Positions 33,287 to 44,630 of a stretch of 64,000 nt of DNA are shown piece after piece. Source of the DNA: Gammaproteobacteria bacterium (lineage in GTDB: Bacteria > Pseudomonadota > Gammaproteobacteria > Steroidobacterales > JABDKV01); assembly GCA_029862165.1 (NCBI GenBank), contig JAOTXU010000010.1:44346-108345 (forward strand), in the 5' to 3' direction. A program made the position numbers and the translations under genes. Each line of letters starts with the position of its first letter. The first letter of the stretch is position 1. The notes below the pieces were generated by a model, which saw only the letters and a program-made list of their open reading frames with translations, was not told the origin of the DNA and did not search any database.

Positions 33287-34219
33287 ATGAAACGTATTTT
33301 GATGAGCCTGTTTGTGCTAGTAGCCCTGTTGGTGCTCGCACCGACGAGTGGATTCGCGCAGGACGAGGACAAAAGTGAGCGCATGCGTGATGCGGAACAA
33401 CGTCTGGAGCAGGCGGCGCAAGAGATTGCAGAGCTGGCTGGTGAGACGGTGCACCACGTATTCAAGACGATGCGTCACCCGGGTGGTCACGCGGGCCGCG
33501 CCATGCTTGGCATTAATATCGGTCGCATCAGAGTCGTTAACGACGACGGCACGGTAAAAGAAAGCGCTGAAATTCCTGACGGGGTGGAGATCCACGCGGT
33601 GACGCCAGGCGGCCCTGCCGACGAGGCCGGCCTGAAATCTGGCGACGTAGTTCTAGCCCTGAATGGTCAGCGCCTGGTTGGTCATCAACTCAAACCGGCG
33701 CGGCGCCTGGTCTCGCTGATGGATGACGTTGCACCAGGTGAAACTGTTAGTGTGACTTATCGTCGTGGAGACGAGGAAAGATCGGCCCAGGTTACGACAC
33801 GTGAGTTTGAGAGAAAAGGCTTCGCCTTCGGGGGTCCCGATGGAGACTTTGAGCTCAACATCAATGGTGAGGAATTCCACAACATGCCGGATATGATGGA
33901 GCATTTCCGGGGCTTTGCGCACCTGGGTCGAAGGGGCCCATGGGGTGGGCTGGAACTTGTGCCATTGACGCCAAAGCTCGGCAGTTATTTCGACACGGAC
34001 AAGGGCTTGCTTGTGGTGCGCGCACCCGAAAACGAGGCGATCTCATTGGAAGAGGGCGACGTGATACTGGCGATTGCCGGTAGCTCGCCGAGCTCGCCGC
34101 CCGAAGCCATGCGTCTGCTGCGCTTTTACAAGCCTGGCGAGAAAGTCGAGATGGAAATCCGGCGGCAAAAACGCAACCGAACGATCAGGATTACGATTCC
34201 CGAAAGACCGCAGAGCTAA
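33287..34219 (+). CDS. Secreted protein with two PDZ domains, no protease domain
   Basis: 310 residues. Signal peptide (KRILMSLFVLVALLVLAPTSGFAQ), a short acidic helix rich in Glu and Arg (about 27-58), then PDZ 1 (about 68-165: MLGINIG... PGGPADEAGLKSGDVVLALNG) and PDZ 2 (about 215-305: GLELVPLTPKLGSYF... LEEGDVILAIAG). There is no trypsin-like or other peptidase domain, so it is not DegP/DegS itself. AAAGGAG lies before the ATG. Operon position behind sigma and anti-sigma genes suggests a periplasmic partner of the anti-sigma factor or a chaperone/adaptor target of the regulon. That is inference from context. Confidence 0.82.
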   Translation: MKRILMSLFVLVALLVLAPTSGFAQDEDKSERMRDAEQRLEQAAQEIAELAGETVHHVFKTMRHPGGHAGRAMLGINIGRIRVVNDDGTVKESAEIPDGVEIHAVTPGGPADEAGLKSGDVVLALNGQRLVGHQLKPARRLVSLMDDVAPGETVSVTYRRGDEERSAQVTTREFERKGFAFGGPDGDFELNINGEEFHNMPDMMEHFRGFAHLGRRGPWGGLELVPLTPKLGSYFDTDKGLLVVRAPENEAISLEEGDVILAIAGSSPSSPPEAMRLLRFYKPGEKVEMEIRRQKRNRTIRITIPERPQS

Positions 34220-34256
34220 TCCGCGACGATTGCTCTGAGTGCTACTATGCGCGGCC

Positions 34257-36384
<2,128 letters not shown>

Positions 36385-36460
36385 CCCAGAGACGCTGCAC
36401 AACGCCGGGGCTGGTGGCATAATACCGCGCTCTTTTGCCAGCGCTCACTGGGAGCCAACC

Positions 36461-36787
36461 GTGGATCTGTTATTCAATTCGGCCTGGGCTGCCGCAGAAG
36501 CCCCACCGAGCGCCGGTTTCGGCCCGCTAATCATGCTCGCTTTGTTTTTTGTGGTCTTTTACTTCTTGTTGATTCGCCCACAGCAAAAGCGCGCCAAAGA
36601 ACACGCCACGATGGTTTCCGCAGTATCAGTTGGAGAGGAAGTCGTAACGGCCGGTGGCCTGCTCGGCAAAGTAACAGATGTTCGTGACGACTATCTCAGT
36701 CTGGAAATCGCCAGCGGCACTGTCGTAAAAATCCAGAAGAACACCATCGCCAGAATGCTGCCCAAGGGCACGCTGAAAAACGCCTAA
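36461..36787 (+). CDS. yajC: Preprotein translocase subunit YajC
   Basis: 108-residue inner-membrane protein that associates with SecDF. A short N-terminus is followed by one membrane helix (FGPLIMLALFFVVFYFLLI), then the conserved RPQQKRAKEH and the cytoplasmic VGEEVVTAGGLLGKVTDV...VVKIQK domain. I choose the GTG at 36461, which has GGGAG 6 bp upstream and gives the family length. An earlier in-frame ATG would add 38 residues of no family resemblance and overlap tgt. secD starts 16 bp downstream. Confidence 0.95.
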   Translation: MDLLFNSAWAAAEAPPSAGFGPLIMLALFFVVFYFLLIRPQQKRAKEHATMVSAVSVGEEVVTAGGLLGKVTDVRDDYLSLEIASGTVVKIQKNTIARMLPKGTLKNA

Positions 36788-36803
36788 CAGGTCACCTACG
36801 CTT

Positions 36804-38654
36804 ATGCAGAACCGCTATCCAACTTGGAAGAATTTGCTGGTCGCCGGCGTGGTGCTGTTCGGGCTGCTATTCGCATTACCAAATATTTTTGGTGAAGATC
36901 CGGCCGTGCAGATTGCCTTGGCCAACGGCGACCCGCTGGGCGACGCGACTGTTTCGCGTGTGGAACAGATACTTCAGGCGGAAGGTCTGGCGGGCACAGG
37001 TGCGTTTCTTGAAGACGGCCAGGTCCTGGTCCGTTTCGCCGAAGAAGAAACCCAGTTTCGTGCCAAACCACATTTGGAAGAAGTGCTGGGCGAAGAACAC
37101 CTTGTGGCTATGACCCTGGCACCACGCACGCCTGGATGGTTGCGTGCGCTGGGCATTCAACCGATGAGCCTGGGTTTGGATTTGCGTGGTGGTGTGCATT
37201 TCCTGTTCGAAGTCGATATGGATGCGGCGATCTCTCAGGTAACGCAAAACTACGAACGCGATTTCAAATCTCTATTGCGGGATGAAAATATTCGCTATCA
37301 GTCGGTGCGTGCGGCCGACAGCAAGGTATTTGTGGTTTTACGTAACGAGGCGGATCGCGATGAGGCGCGGCGTACGATTCTGAGTGAAACGAACGAAGTG
37401 CAGCTGCTGGATACGACTGTGTCTGGCAGTCCCGCGCTGGAAGTGACCATGACCGATATCCAGCTGCGGCAGCGACAGGATTTTGCGATCGAGCAGAACA
37501 TCACGACCTTGCGCAACCGCGTAAATGAACTCGGTGTCGCTGAACCCGTTGTGCAACGGCAGGGGCTAAACCGAATTGTCGTGCAGTTGCCTGGCGTGCA
37601 GGACCCAACCCGAGCGATAGAGATTTTGGGTGCCACGGCAACTTTGTCCTTTCATCTGGCTGACACAACCAATAACCCGCTGGAGGCAGAGCGTACGGGT
37701 AGGGCACCGGCTGGCTCACGTTTGTATTCTGACCGGAACGGCCGACCCGTATTGCTAAAGCGTGACGTGATTGTTACGGGTGATCAGATTACGGATGCGC
37801 AGTCAGGATTCAGCGAAGGCCAGCCTGCGGTGTTCGTCGACCTGGATCCCAAGGGTGCCCGTCGCATGCTGGAGACGACGAAGAACAACATTGATCGCGG
37901 CATGGGTGTTGTCTTTATCGAACAAAACCGCCGGGAAGTTGAGCGCAACGGCGAAAAAGTCTTCGAGAACTATACCGACGAGCGGGTTATCAGTGTTGCG
38001 ACAATTCGTGGTGTGTTTAGTAACAGCTTTCAAATCACCGGATTAACCAGCATTGAGGCACGCGACCTGGCCTTGTTGTTGCGTGCCGGCTCGCTTGCCG
38101 CCCCGGTGTATATGGTGGAGGAACGAACCATAGGTCCGAGCCTGGGTCAGGAAAACATTAATCAGGGCAGACTGGCGGTGATTGTCGGCTTCCTGTTAGT
38201 TGTTGTTTTCATGCTGGTCTATTATCGCGTATTCGGCCTGTTTGCCAACCTGGCGTTGTTCGTCAATCTGCTGATGATCGTCGCGTTGTTGTCGTTGTTG
38301 CAGGCCTCTCTGACCTTGCCTGGTATTGCCGGAATCGTACTGACCGTCGGTATGGCGGTAGACGCTAACGTGCTTATTTTCGAGCGAATACGGGAGGAGC
38401 TGCGTAACGGTAATACGCCACAGGCTGCAATACATGCCGGATACGAAAAGGCATTCTCGTCGATCGCAGACGCCAACATTACTACGCTAATTGCGGCACT
38501 GGTGCTGTGGACGCTGGGAACCGGACCGATTCGTGGCTTCGCTGTGACTTTGTCACTGGGAATCATGACTTCCATGTTTACTGCAATCGTTGGTACTCGT
38601 GCGCTGGTCAATCTGACCTATGGCGGCAAGCGTGTCGAGCGACTGGCCATCTAG
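36804..38654 (+). CDS. secD: Protein translocase subunit SecD
   Basis: 616-residue RND-type partner of SecF that uses the proton gradient to complete preprotein export. An N-terminal helix (NLLVAGVVLFGLLFALPNIFG) precedes the large periplasmic P1 region (about 120-440), with LGLDLRGGVHFLFEVD (the D1-type motif), RNRVNELGVAEPVVQRQG and IVVQLPGVQDPTRA. The C-terminal membrane domain shows SLGQENINQG, TLPGIAGIVLTVGMAVDANVLIFERIREE (the D4 motif with its aspartate) and GPIRGFAVTLSLGI. Length and motifs are normal for the class. It has an ATG start and lies 9 bp upstream of secF. Confidence 0.98.
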   Translation: MQNRYPTWKNLLVAGVVLFGLLFALPNIFGEDPAVQIALANGDPLGDATVSRVEQILQAEGLAGTGAFLEDGQVLVRFAEEETQFRAKPHLEEVLGEEHLVAMTLAPRTPGWLRALGIQPMSLGLDLRGGVHFLFEVDMDAAISQVTQNYERDFKSLLRDENIRYQSVRAADSKVFVVLRNEADRDEARRTILSETNEVQLLDTTVSGSPALEVTMTDIQLRQRQDFAIEQNITTLRNRVNELGVAEPVVQRQGLNRIVVQLPGVQDPTRAIEILGATATLSFHLADTTNNPLEAERTGRAPAGSRLYSDRNGRPVLLKRDVIVTGDQITDAQSGFSEGQPAVFVDLDPKGARRMLETTKNNIDRGMGVVFIEQNRREVERNGEKVFENYTDERVISVATIRGVFSNSFQITGLTSIEARDLALLLRAGSLAAPVYMVEERTIGPSLGQENINQGRLAVIVGFLLVVVFMLVYYRVFGLFANLALFVNLLMIVALLSLLQASLTLPGIAGIVLTVGMAVDANVLIFERIREELRNGNTPQAAIHAGYEKAFSSIADANITTLIAALVLWTLGTGPIRGFAVTLSLGIMTSMFTAIVGTRALVNLTYGGKRVERLAI

Positions 38655-38663
38655 GGGACGACG

Positions 38664-39599
38664 ATGCAGTTAATCGGCAAAACCACGAATATTGATTTTA
38701 TCGGACACCGCAAACTGGCGGTCGCCATTTCCGTATTATTGGTGATCGGCTCGATAGCCTCGCTTTACGTGAACGGCCTGGCTTTTGGCATCGATTTTAC
38801 CGGCGGTGTCCTGATTGAAGTTGGCTACCCACAGGAAGCCGATCTGTCTGCGGTTCGCGACCAGCTTGAAAACAGTGGTTTTGATGACGCTATCGTTCAG
38901 CACTTTGGAACTGCCCGTGATGTGCTTATTCGTCTGATGCCCGTGGAGGGCATGGATGGTAATGCTGTGCGCAAGCAAATTCTTGAAGTGCTGCGTGGGG
39001 ATGGCTCCGATATTGACTTACGACGCGTGGAGTTTGTCGGGCCACAGGTAGGCAAAGAACTGGCAGAAACCGGTGCGTTGGCCATGCTTGTCGCTATCAT
39101 CATGATCCTGGTCTACGTTGCCTTGCGTTTCCAATGGAAGTTTGCCGTCGGTGCCGTCGCGGCATTGGTGCACGATGTTGTCCTGACGCTTGGGTTTTTC
39201 GCAGCGTTGCGATTCGATTTTAATCTGTCTGTATTGGCGGCCATCCTTGCGGTAATCGGTTATTCGCTAAACGATACGATTGTCGTGTTTGACCGGATAC
39301 GCGAGAATTTTCTTGGCACGCGTCGTGGTGAACCTGCTCGCATCATGAACGACTCGATCAACCAGATGCTCGCCCGCACGTTGATCACGGGCATCACTAC
39401 ATTAGTCGTGTTGTTGGCGTTGTTTTTTCTCGGTGGTGAGGTAATCCGGCCATTTTCCATTGCGCTGGTCATCGGCGTAATTGTCGGTACTTATTCGTCG
39501 ATCTATGTTGCGAGCGCCACCGCATTGGCGCTGGATATTACCGTGCAGGATCTGTTGCCACCGGAAAAAGAAGAAGACGAATTCGACGGCCTTCCCTGA
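38664..39599 (+). CDS. secF: Protein translocase subunit SecF
   Basis: 311-residue partner of SecD. The N-terminal NIDFIGHRKLA segment is followed by a first membrane helix, the LAFGIDFTGGVLIEV motif, a short periplasmic domain, FVGPQVGKELAETGALAMLVAIIMIL, LVHDVVLTLGFFAAL, AILAVIGYSLNDTIVVFDRIREN and a conserved final helix. All six expected membrane segments are visible. It is the last gene of this operon. The next gene is convergent 30 bp away, and the space between has only a weak CCAC/GTGG stem. Confidence 0.98.
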   Translation: MQLIGKTTNIDFIGHRKLAVAISVLLVIGSIASLYVNGLAFGIDFTGGVLIEVGYPQEADLSAVRDQLENSGFDDAIVQHFGTARDVLIRLMPVEGMDGNAVRKQILEVLRGDGSDIDLRRVEFVGPQVGKELAETGALAMLVAIIMILVYVALRFQWKFAVGAVAALVHDVVLTLGFFAALRFDFNLSVLAAILAVIGYSLNDTIVVFDRIRENFLGTRRGEPARIMNDSINQMLARTLITGITTLVVLLALFFLGGEVIRPFSIALVIGVIVGTYSSIYVASATALALDITVQDLLPPEKEEDEFDGLP

Positions 39600-39629
39600 C
39601 CCACTCTCAAGCGGGGTGGACCAGTAGAA

Positions 39630-42600
39630 CTACGACCCGCTCTGTCGCGGTTCGATATCGTCTGCGGACACTGCCAGTGCTGGCTTCAACCGTTTCCAGT
39701 AGCCGCCATTGCTAAACGCACGCCAGATCCACGGTAGCCAGCGCATTAGGGCAAAGGCCAGCCACAGCGCCCACACAAGTATCAGTGCTTTATAAACCCA
39801 CAAGGGCAGGGACACTACACCCGTAGCGGGAAAGGGCCCCTCGCTTTGATCGATAAACCAGTTCCGGCTGCCGGCGATGTGCATATCGGGCGTGCCTAAC
39901 AGACCTAGCGGTATTGCCGTAACCAAGGCAATGGCAGCGGCGACGATCAGGGCGGCGAGCGCGAGCTGCACCAGATCAAATCGCCAACGGTTTTCGATCA
40001 CGTTTTGTTCTCGCCAGGAATGGGCCAGCAACATGACGGCGACCACAGCGAATGCAGGCCAGAAAAAAGTGCTAAAACCAAGCCCCAATAGCAGCCAATG
40101 AACAAACTTTAGCGGTGTCCTGGCAAACCGGGCGAGTCCGAACGCGACCACAACAAATACCGCGAGTTCCGACCAGTAAAGCACCGCCGGCCCTATCGTG
40201 GGACCGTAAGTCCAAATGGTCCATCGGTTGGCGGCCAGTACGGTGCTGCTGCTTAAGTTACTGGCTGCGATCCCGAGATCGGGTTGCCCGCCCTTTTTGA
40301 TAAATCGGCTACCACCAGCGTTGCGCCAGGTGATGGCATACGCGTGCGCACCCGGCGAGACGGGAACCCGCAGGACGCCGTTTTCCAGGGCGAGACTCAT
40401 AGGTCGTCCGCCGCTGCTAACGCTTTCCAGTTCGCTGTCTGGTGGCAACACTATGGCGTGCTGGCTGCCGCGGGTGGCGCGGTAGCTAAATCTCAATTCG
40501 GATTCCGTGACTCGGTGACCGACACGTTGTATCAGGGCAGCGTCATCTATCGCGAGCGTCGGGCCTGACACAGCTGTCGGCCGGCTGATGTCGAGCATCA
40601 GGTCTTCCCCGGGCCACGGCGTGAAGTGCAGCTGCCAGGTGGACTCCTGGCTGCGGTCGCTGATCATCTCCGGGACCCCGGAATGCAACAGCCGCCAACT
40701 CGCACCGGTGCTGACCATCCATTGTTCCTGCCACGGCTGACCGGTTGCCGCGTGGAGGCTGACCTGGGGATTCCGGGCAAGCGTGGAGCGCCATGTTAGT
40801 CGTTTTTGTCCGGTAGCCAGGTTTACAATAGCGTGATTGTCTTCTACTTTCAGGTCTTCGCTCGTGACAGATTCGCCGTCGATCAATGGTATCTGCAGAT
40901 TGATGGCCGCCGTCTTTGGGGTCAGTCGCATTACAGTGGTAGTGACGGTCCAGTCCAGATCGATCGACAATTCCCGTCTAACAGTGACAAATGCGGGAAA
41001 CTGCTCCACGTCTATATCGTCAAGTGTTTCGCCTTGTTTGTCGTCGCGTTGACGGATCAGGGTCAGTGCGCCGCCTGCGAGACGATTGTCATTGATGCCG
41101 GTAACTTCCCAGCCATCGCCACGTACCTCCAAAAAGCGTGGTACCAGTGGAAATGCCAGCGCAACCGAATTGCTGTTAGGTAGCGCGCCCCTTAATACAA
41201 TTCGGTGTACACCGGGCGTCAGCAGCAGTTCAAAGTGGCCTGCAGTGCCTGTACGGAGCGATTCAAGCGACCGTCCATCCATGGTGATGCTTTCAGGGTG
41301 CCAACCGTTGCTGTGACCGGGAACGCTTATCGCAGCGGCGGTCTCGGCGTGGGCGATTAGTTCAACCGACAGGGTGCTGTCGTCGAAGCGCACCAGGCCA
41401 CGCGGAATATCGATGCAAGATGGCGCGCACTTCGGCGCTTCGGTGAGCCGGTTCTTGAGTTCTTTCAGTAACTGTGTATCCGGTGTTTGTGCGTAAACCT
41501 CAGATGCCGGCAGCACGGTCACGATACCAGTCAGTAACACGAGCATTGCAGACGCGGCCTGTCGTGTTGCGGGCGTGGATAGCCGAATCGGGTCGCGACG
41601 AAGCAACGCGGCCAGCAGACCAAATATCAATACGACCATGGCGATACGCCACAAAGTCATCAACCACGGTGGTGCTATCCACAAGCGTGTCGTTTGTTCA
41701 TCGACGACGGGTCCCGTCCAGCCAAGGGGGTAGTTTCGCCAGTTCCATTTTGGTACACCGGGGCCGGTTTGAACGCGCGCATTCTTGTCGTAGCGATTGA
41801 TCACATTGCTCTTTCTTGCAACGCTGTAACTCTCAACACGCTGTCTCACCTCGGATTCAATTGCCGGGGTTTCGGCAACACTCCCCGTTACGGTAATTTC
41901 GTCCACAAAGCCACCGCGTTGAGGTGCCATATCGGCGGCAATCGTGACTCGATCGAATTCGAGCTGCGGGTAGATCGCGAGTTTTAGCTGATTGGCGGCG
42001 AATGGCAGCGCCCACAGAACCAGTGCGATAAAACTGAGAATTTTGTAACTGCGTGCCGCGCTAAGGGCGCGACCGGTCGGCAGGTATTTTGCCAGCGCCA
42101 GCGCGGCGATCAGGTTAAGCCACATCCAGACTGGCGCGTCGTGTTCATGCAAACTCAACGAGAGTGCCAGTAGAGCAATAATTCCGAGCCAGGGTGCGTA
42201 CATACGCCAAATGGCGACCGTGACTACCAGCACCAAAAAGAAATCCAGCAGATTCCATTGATTGAGCCACGATCTCGGGTCGCGATCTGCACCGGCGGCG
42301 TACAGCAGGCGATGACCCGGTGGCAAAAATAAATTCGTGTCGACACGTTCGAGACGAGACCGCCAGCCACTCACCGGCAGGTGACCGGCATAGTTTTCCA
42401 AACGCAACAGGGCCACAAGGTTTACTTGTGGTGTTCGGATTTCGACGCCGCGCAGCGATGCGTCATCGGGGTTTTCTGTTACCAGCAGATTTTCTGTTGC
42501 ACCATCCGGTCGGGTTAACGAGCCGCTTTGCAGTTCAAAAGGCGGCACCACGTCAAGACGCCAGTTGTGAACCATTAATCCCTCGATTGTGTCTCGTGCC

Positions 42601-43697
42601 GTATAACCGCCACGATCGAAGTCGAGCCACAGGCTGCGACTGAGGCGAAGCCGGTCTTTCTCACTGTCAGACGGCCCGCGTTGTCTCTCGACGATGCTCA
42701 GCTGTTCCCCGGGCGACATGCGAAAGCTCGGCAAATTCTGATATTGCTGTGGTACACCGGCCTGGACCGGATCCACCGGCGCTGCCGCTGTCGCCTCAGT
42801 CACCCGCAGACGAGGGTCGAATGCAAAACTCCAGACTTCTTCCTGTGGCCAGTGTTCACCCTCCGGCGCAAACACCAGTTCACTGATCGGTCCCGGCGTT
42901 CGTGCGCGAAAATGGAACTCCCATTGTCCGGGACGCGCCTGAATACGAAGTTGCCCGTTATTGTCCAGACGCGCGGGTAGCGGTGCGGTCATGCCGGCTG
43001 GTGTAAAACCTGCCGGCAACAAACGACCAATGACTTCTTCGCGGCTTTCGCCCGAAATGTCGATTTGTAACGTGACATCCAGATAAGCCGGTGCACCGTC
43101 ACTGATCGTGCGGTAGACGCTGACGCCGACCTGATTGTCCGCCTCACCCCCCGCATTATCGTTCTGCCCGATCCAGATCACGTTTCCCGACCATCGTGGT
43201 CGTGGCACGGTCTCGCCGTTGACGATCAGGGAAACCAGCCCCGTGCCACTGCCCGGCAGCAATGATTTTGGGAGGCGTGGCCAGGTAAATCGACCATCAA
43301 CGTTGTGTTTTCCTGCCGGCAGACGTATTGCGGGCCGCTGGTTTTGTGCAATAACTACGGCCGGGCGTCCTTCCACAGTAACGTCTTGTGGCCACGCGTC
43401 ACCGGTGCCAGGCAACACGAACCACGACTCTGCAAAGACCTCGACGTTCTGGGAAAACTGACCACCGCTATCTGACACAGTCAGGTGTAATCGCCCGGGC
43501 CACACGCAGGCCGGTTGCAGCTCTCCGGAGGTTGCGGCGATCGGACAGGCGGCCTCGGGTGCGTCATGCAAAACCCACTCCTCCCAGTCGCGCAGATCGG
43601 GTGGTACGTAAGGGTTAGCGGCCTGTGCCACGGGAACCAGGTTCAATAGCATTATCAGGGCCGCACCGCGTGCTGCCACAGCGCAAATGGTTTGCAT
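39630..43697 (-). CDS. Large two-halved envelope protein of unknown function
   Basis: 1355 residues, family not recognised. The ATG at 43697 has AGGAG 6 bp upstream. The signal peptide ends VAQA, followed by a beta-rich extracytoplasmic region (about 27-480) with cysteines at about 51 and 64, a cluster of hydrophobic segments (about 485-580), another near 680-700, and a second signal-peptide-like stretch ending SEVYAQ near 737. A second extracytoplasmic region follows (about 738-1160, cysteine pair near 757 and 761), then several membrane helices to the C-terminus. The two exported regions look alike: early cysteine pair, VPG...WP/HP then VTVEGR or ITMDGR, LPAGKH or LTPGVH then GRF or RGA, and later beta segments. 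This suggests internal duplication or fusion. It stands alone between secF and suhB. Its function is unknown. Confidence 0.85.
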   Translation of the reverse strand: MQTICAVAARGAALIMLLNLVPVAQAANPYVPPDLRDWEEWVLHDAPEAACPIAATSGELQPACVWPGRLHLTVSDSGGQFSQNVEVFAESWFVLPGTGDAWPQDVTVEGRPAVVIAQNQRPAIRLPAGKHNVDGRFTWPRLPKSLLPGSGTGLVSLIVNGETVPRPRWSGNVIWIGQNDNAGGEADNQVGVSVYRTISDGAPAYLDVTLQIDISGESREEVIGRLLPAGFTPAGMTAPLPARLDNNGQLRIQARPGQWEFHFRARTPGPISELVFAPEGEHWPQEEVWSFAFDPRLRVTEATAAAPVDPVQAGVPQQYQNLPSFRMSPGEQLSIVERQRGPSDSEKDRLRLSRSLWLDFDRGGYTARDTIEGLMVHNWRLDVVPPFELQSGSLTRPDGATENLLVTENPDDASLRGVEIRTPQVNLVALLRLENYAGHLPVSGWRSRLERVDTNLFLPPGHRLLYAAGADRDPRSWLNQWNLLDFFLVLVVTVAIWRMYAPWLGIIALLALSLSLHEHDAPVWMWLNLIAALALAKYLPTGRALSAARSYKILSFIALVLWALPFAANQLKLAIYPQLEFDRVTIAADMAPQRGGFVDEITVTGSVAETPAIESEVRQRVESYSVARKSNVINRYDKNARVQTGPGVPKWNWRNYPLGWTGPVVDEQTTRLWIAPPWLMTLWRIAMVVLIFGLLAALLRRDPIRLSTPATRQAASAMLVLLTGIVTVLPASEVYAQTPDTQLLKELKNRLTEAPKCAPSCIDIPRGLVRFDDSTLSVELIAHAETAAAISVPGHSNGWHPESITMDGRSLESLRTGTAGHFELLLTPGVHRIVLRGALPNSNSVALAFPLVPRFLEVRGDGWEVTGINDNRLAGGALTLIRQRDDKQGETLDDIDVEQFPAFVTVRRELSIDLDWTVTTTVMRLTPKTAAINLQIPLIDGESVTSEDLKVEDNHAIVNLATGQKRLTWRSTLARNPQVSLHAATGQPWQEQWMVSTGASWRLLHSGVPEMISDRSQESTWQLHFTPWPGEDLMLDISRPTAVSGPTLAIDDAALIQRVGHRVTESELRFSYRATRGSQHAIVLPPDSELESVSSGGRPMSLALENGVLRVPVSPGAHAYAITWRNAGGSRFIKKGGQPDLGIAASNLSSSTVLAANRWTIWTYGPTIGPAVLYWSELAVFVVVAFGLARFARTPLKFVHWLLLGLGFSTFFWPAFAVVAVMLLAHSWREQNVIENRWRFDLVQLALAALIVAAAIALVTAIPLGLLGTPDMHIAGSRNWFIDQSEGPFPATGVVSLPLWVYKALILVWALWLAFALMRWLPWIWRAFSNGGYWKRLKPALAVSADDIEPRQSGS

Positions 43698-43759
43698 CCG
43701 TCGCTCCTGCTGACGATTGCTTAGAAGTATAAACGTCGTCAACGGAGACGTGGGGTCAA

Positions 43760-44551
43760 TTATGACTTAGGCAGGTGCGGGCGTAACTCGGCAAGTATGG
43801 AGGTCAGCAACTTACTGGGTGCTGCAACGATGTTACCTGACTCAAGGAATGTATCGTCACCGTCCAGATCGGTGACGTGGCCACCGGCTTCGCGGACCAG
43901 AAGTGTTCCTGCGGCCATATCCCATGGTCCCAGCCCCAGTTCCCAGAAACCGTCCAAACGGCCCGCGGCGACATAGGCCAGATCCAGTGCCGCTGAACCC
44001 GCACGGCGGATACCGACCGTATTTTCGGCGATCGCGCGAAACATGCCGATGTACTCCTGCATGAATCGTCTATTGGCACGATAGGGAAATCCGGTTCCGA
44101 TCAGTGCGCCTTCGAGGTTCTTGCGGTTGGTCACCCGTATCTTGCGGCCGTCAAGCTGTGCACCATCGCCACGTGATGCGGTGAATAATTCCTGACGCAT
44201 CGGATCATAGATCACGCCATGCTCGAGACGGCCTTTTGTTTGCAGGGCTATAGATACGGAAAACATCGGAAAGCCGTGCAGAAAATTGGTGGTGCCATCC
44301 AGAGGATCGATGATCCAGACATTTTCGCTCTCGCCCTGGGAACCGCTTTCTTCAGCCAGAAAAGCATGATCAGGGTAGAACTCGCGGATTGTCTGAATAA
44401 TTTCAGCCTCCGCCATTCGATCGACTTCGGACACAAAATCGTTGCGTGACTTGGCTGTGACCGTGAGCTTATGCACGTGATCGACATGGCGAATAATCAC
44501 GTCTCCAGCTCGACGGGCAGCGCGTACCGCGATATTCAGCAGGGCTTGCAA
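43760..44551 (-). CDS. suhB: Inositol-1-monophosphatase family protein SuhB
   Basis: 263 residues. Metal and substrate motifs are complete: AEESGSQGE (first glutamate), WIIDPLDGTTNFLHGFP (the DPxDGTxN block) and WELGLGPWDMAAGTLLVREAGG (the WDxAAG block). In enterics SuhB also works in rRNA antitermination complexes, and chromosomal position beside trmJ supports SuhB. I choose a TTG start that gives the family N-terminus (LQALLNIAVRAARRAGD) with GGAACG upstream. The open frame runs 48 codons further, but an extended -10 box lies inside that stretch, making the longer form unlikely. It is divergent from trmJ. Confidence 0.93.
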   Translation of the reverse strand: MQALLNIAVRAARRAGDVIIRHVDHVHKLTVTAKSRNDFVSEVDRMAEAEIIQTIREFYPDHAFLAEESGSQGESENVWIIDPLDGTTNFLHGFPMFSVSIALQTKGRLEHGVIYDPMRQELFTASRGDGAQLDGRKIRVTNRKNLEGALIGTGFPYRANRRFMQEYIGMFRAIAENTVGIRRAGSAALDLAYVAAGRLDGFWELGLGPWDMAAGTLLVREAGGHVTDLDGDDTFLESGNIVAAPSKLLTSILAELRPHLPKS

Positions 44552-44596
44552 GGCTTTCGTTCCAAAAAGTGCAGCACCGGGCGTGGTGCGGCCGGT

Positions 44597-44605
44597 AGAA
44601 TACCA
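44597..44605 (-). promoter_or_regulatory. Extended -10 element of the suhB promoter
   Basis: TGGTATTCT on the minus strand matches the TGnTATAAT extended -10 form at most positions. Transcription would start near 44590, about 40 bp before the TTG start of suhB. It lies between the divergent suhB and trmJ starts. Confidence 0.4.
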
Positions 44606-44630
44606 GACGAGCAGTACAAGGCGAGTGACA

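Noticed and set aside
43698..43742. Longer N-terminus for the 1355-residue protein
   Set aside because: The upstream start has no ribosome site and would put polar residues before the signal peptide, whereas AGGAG precedes the ATG at 43697.
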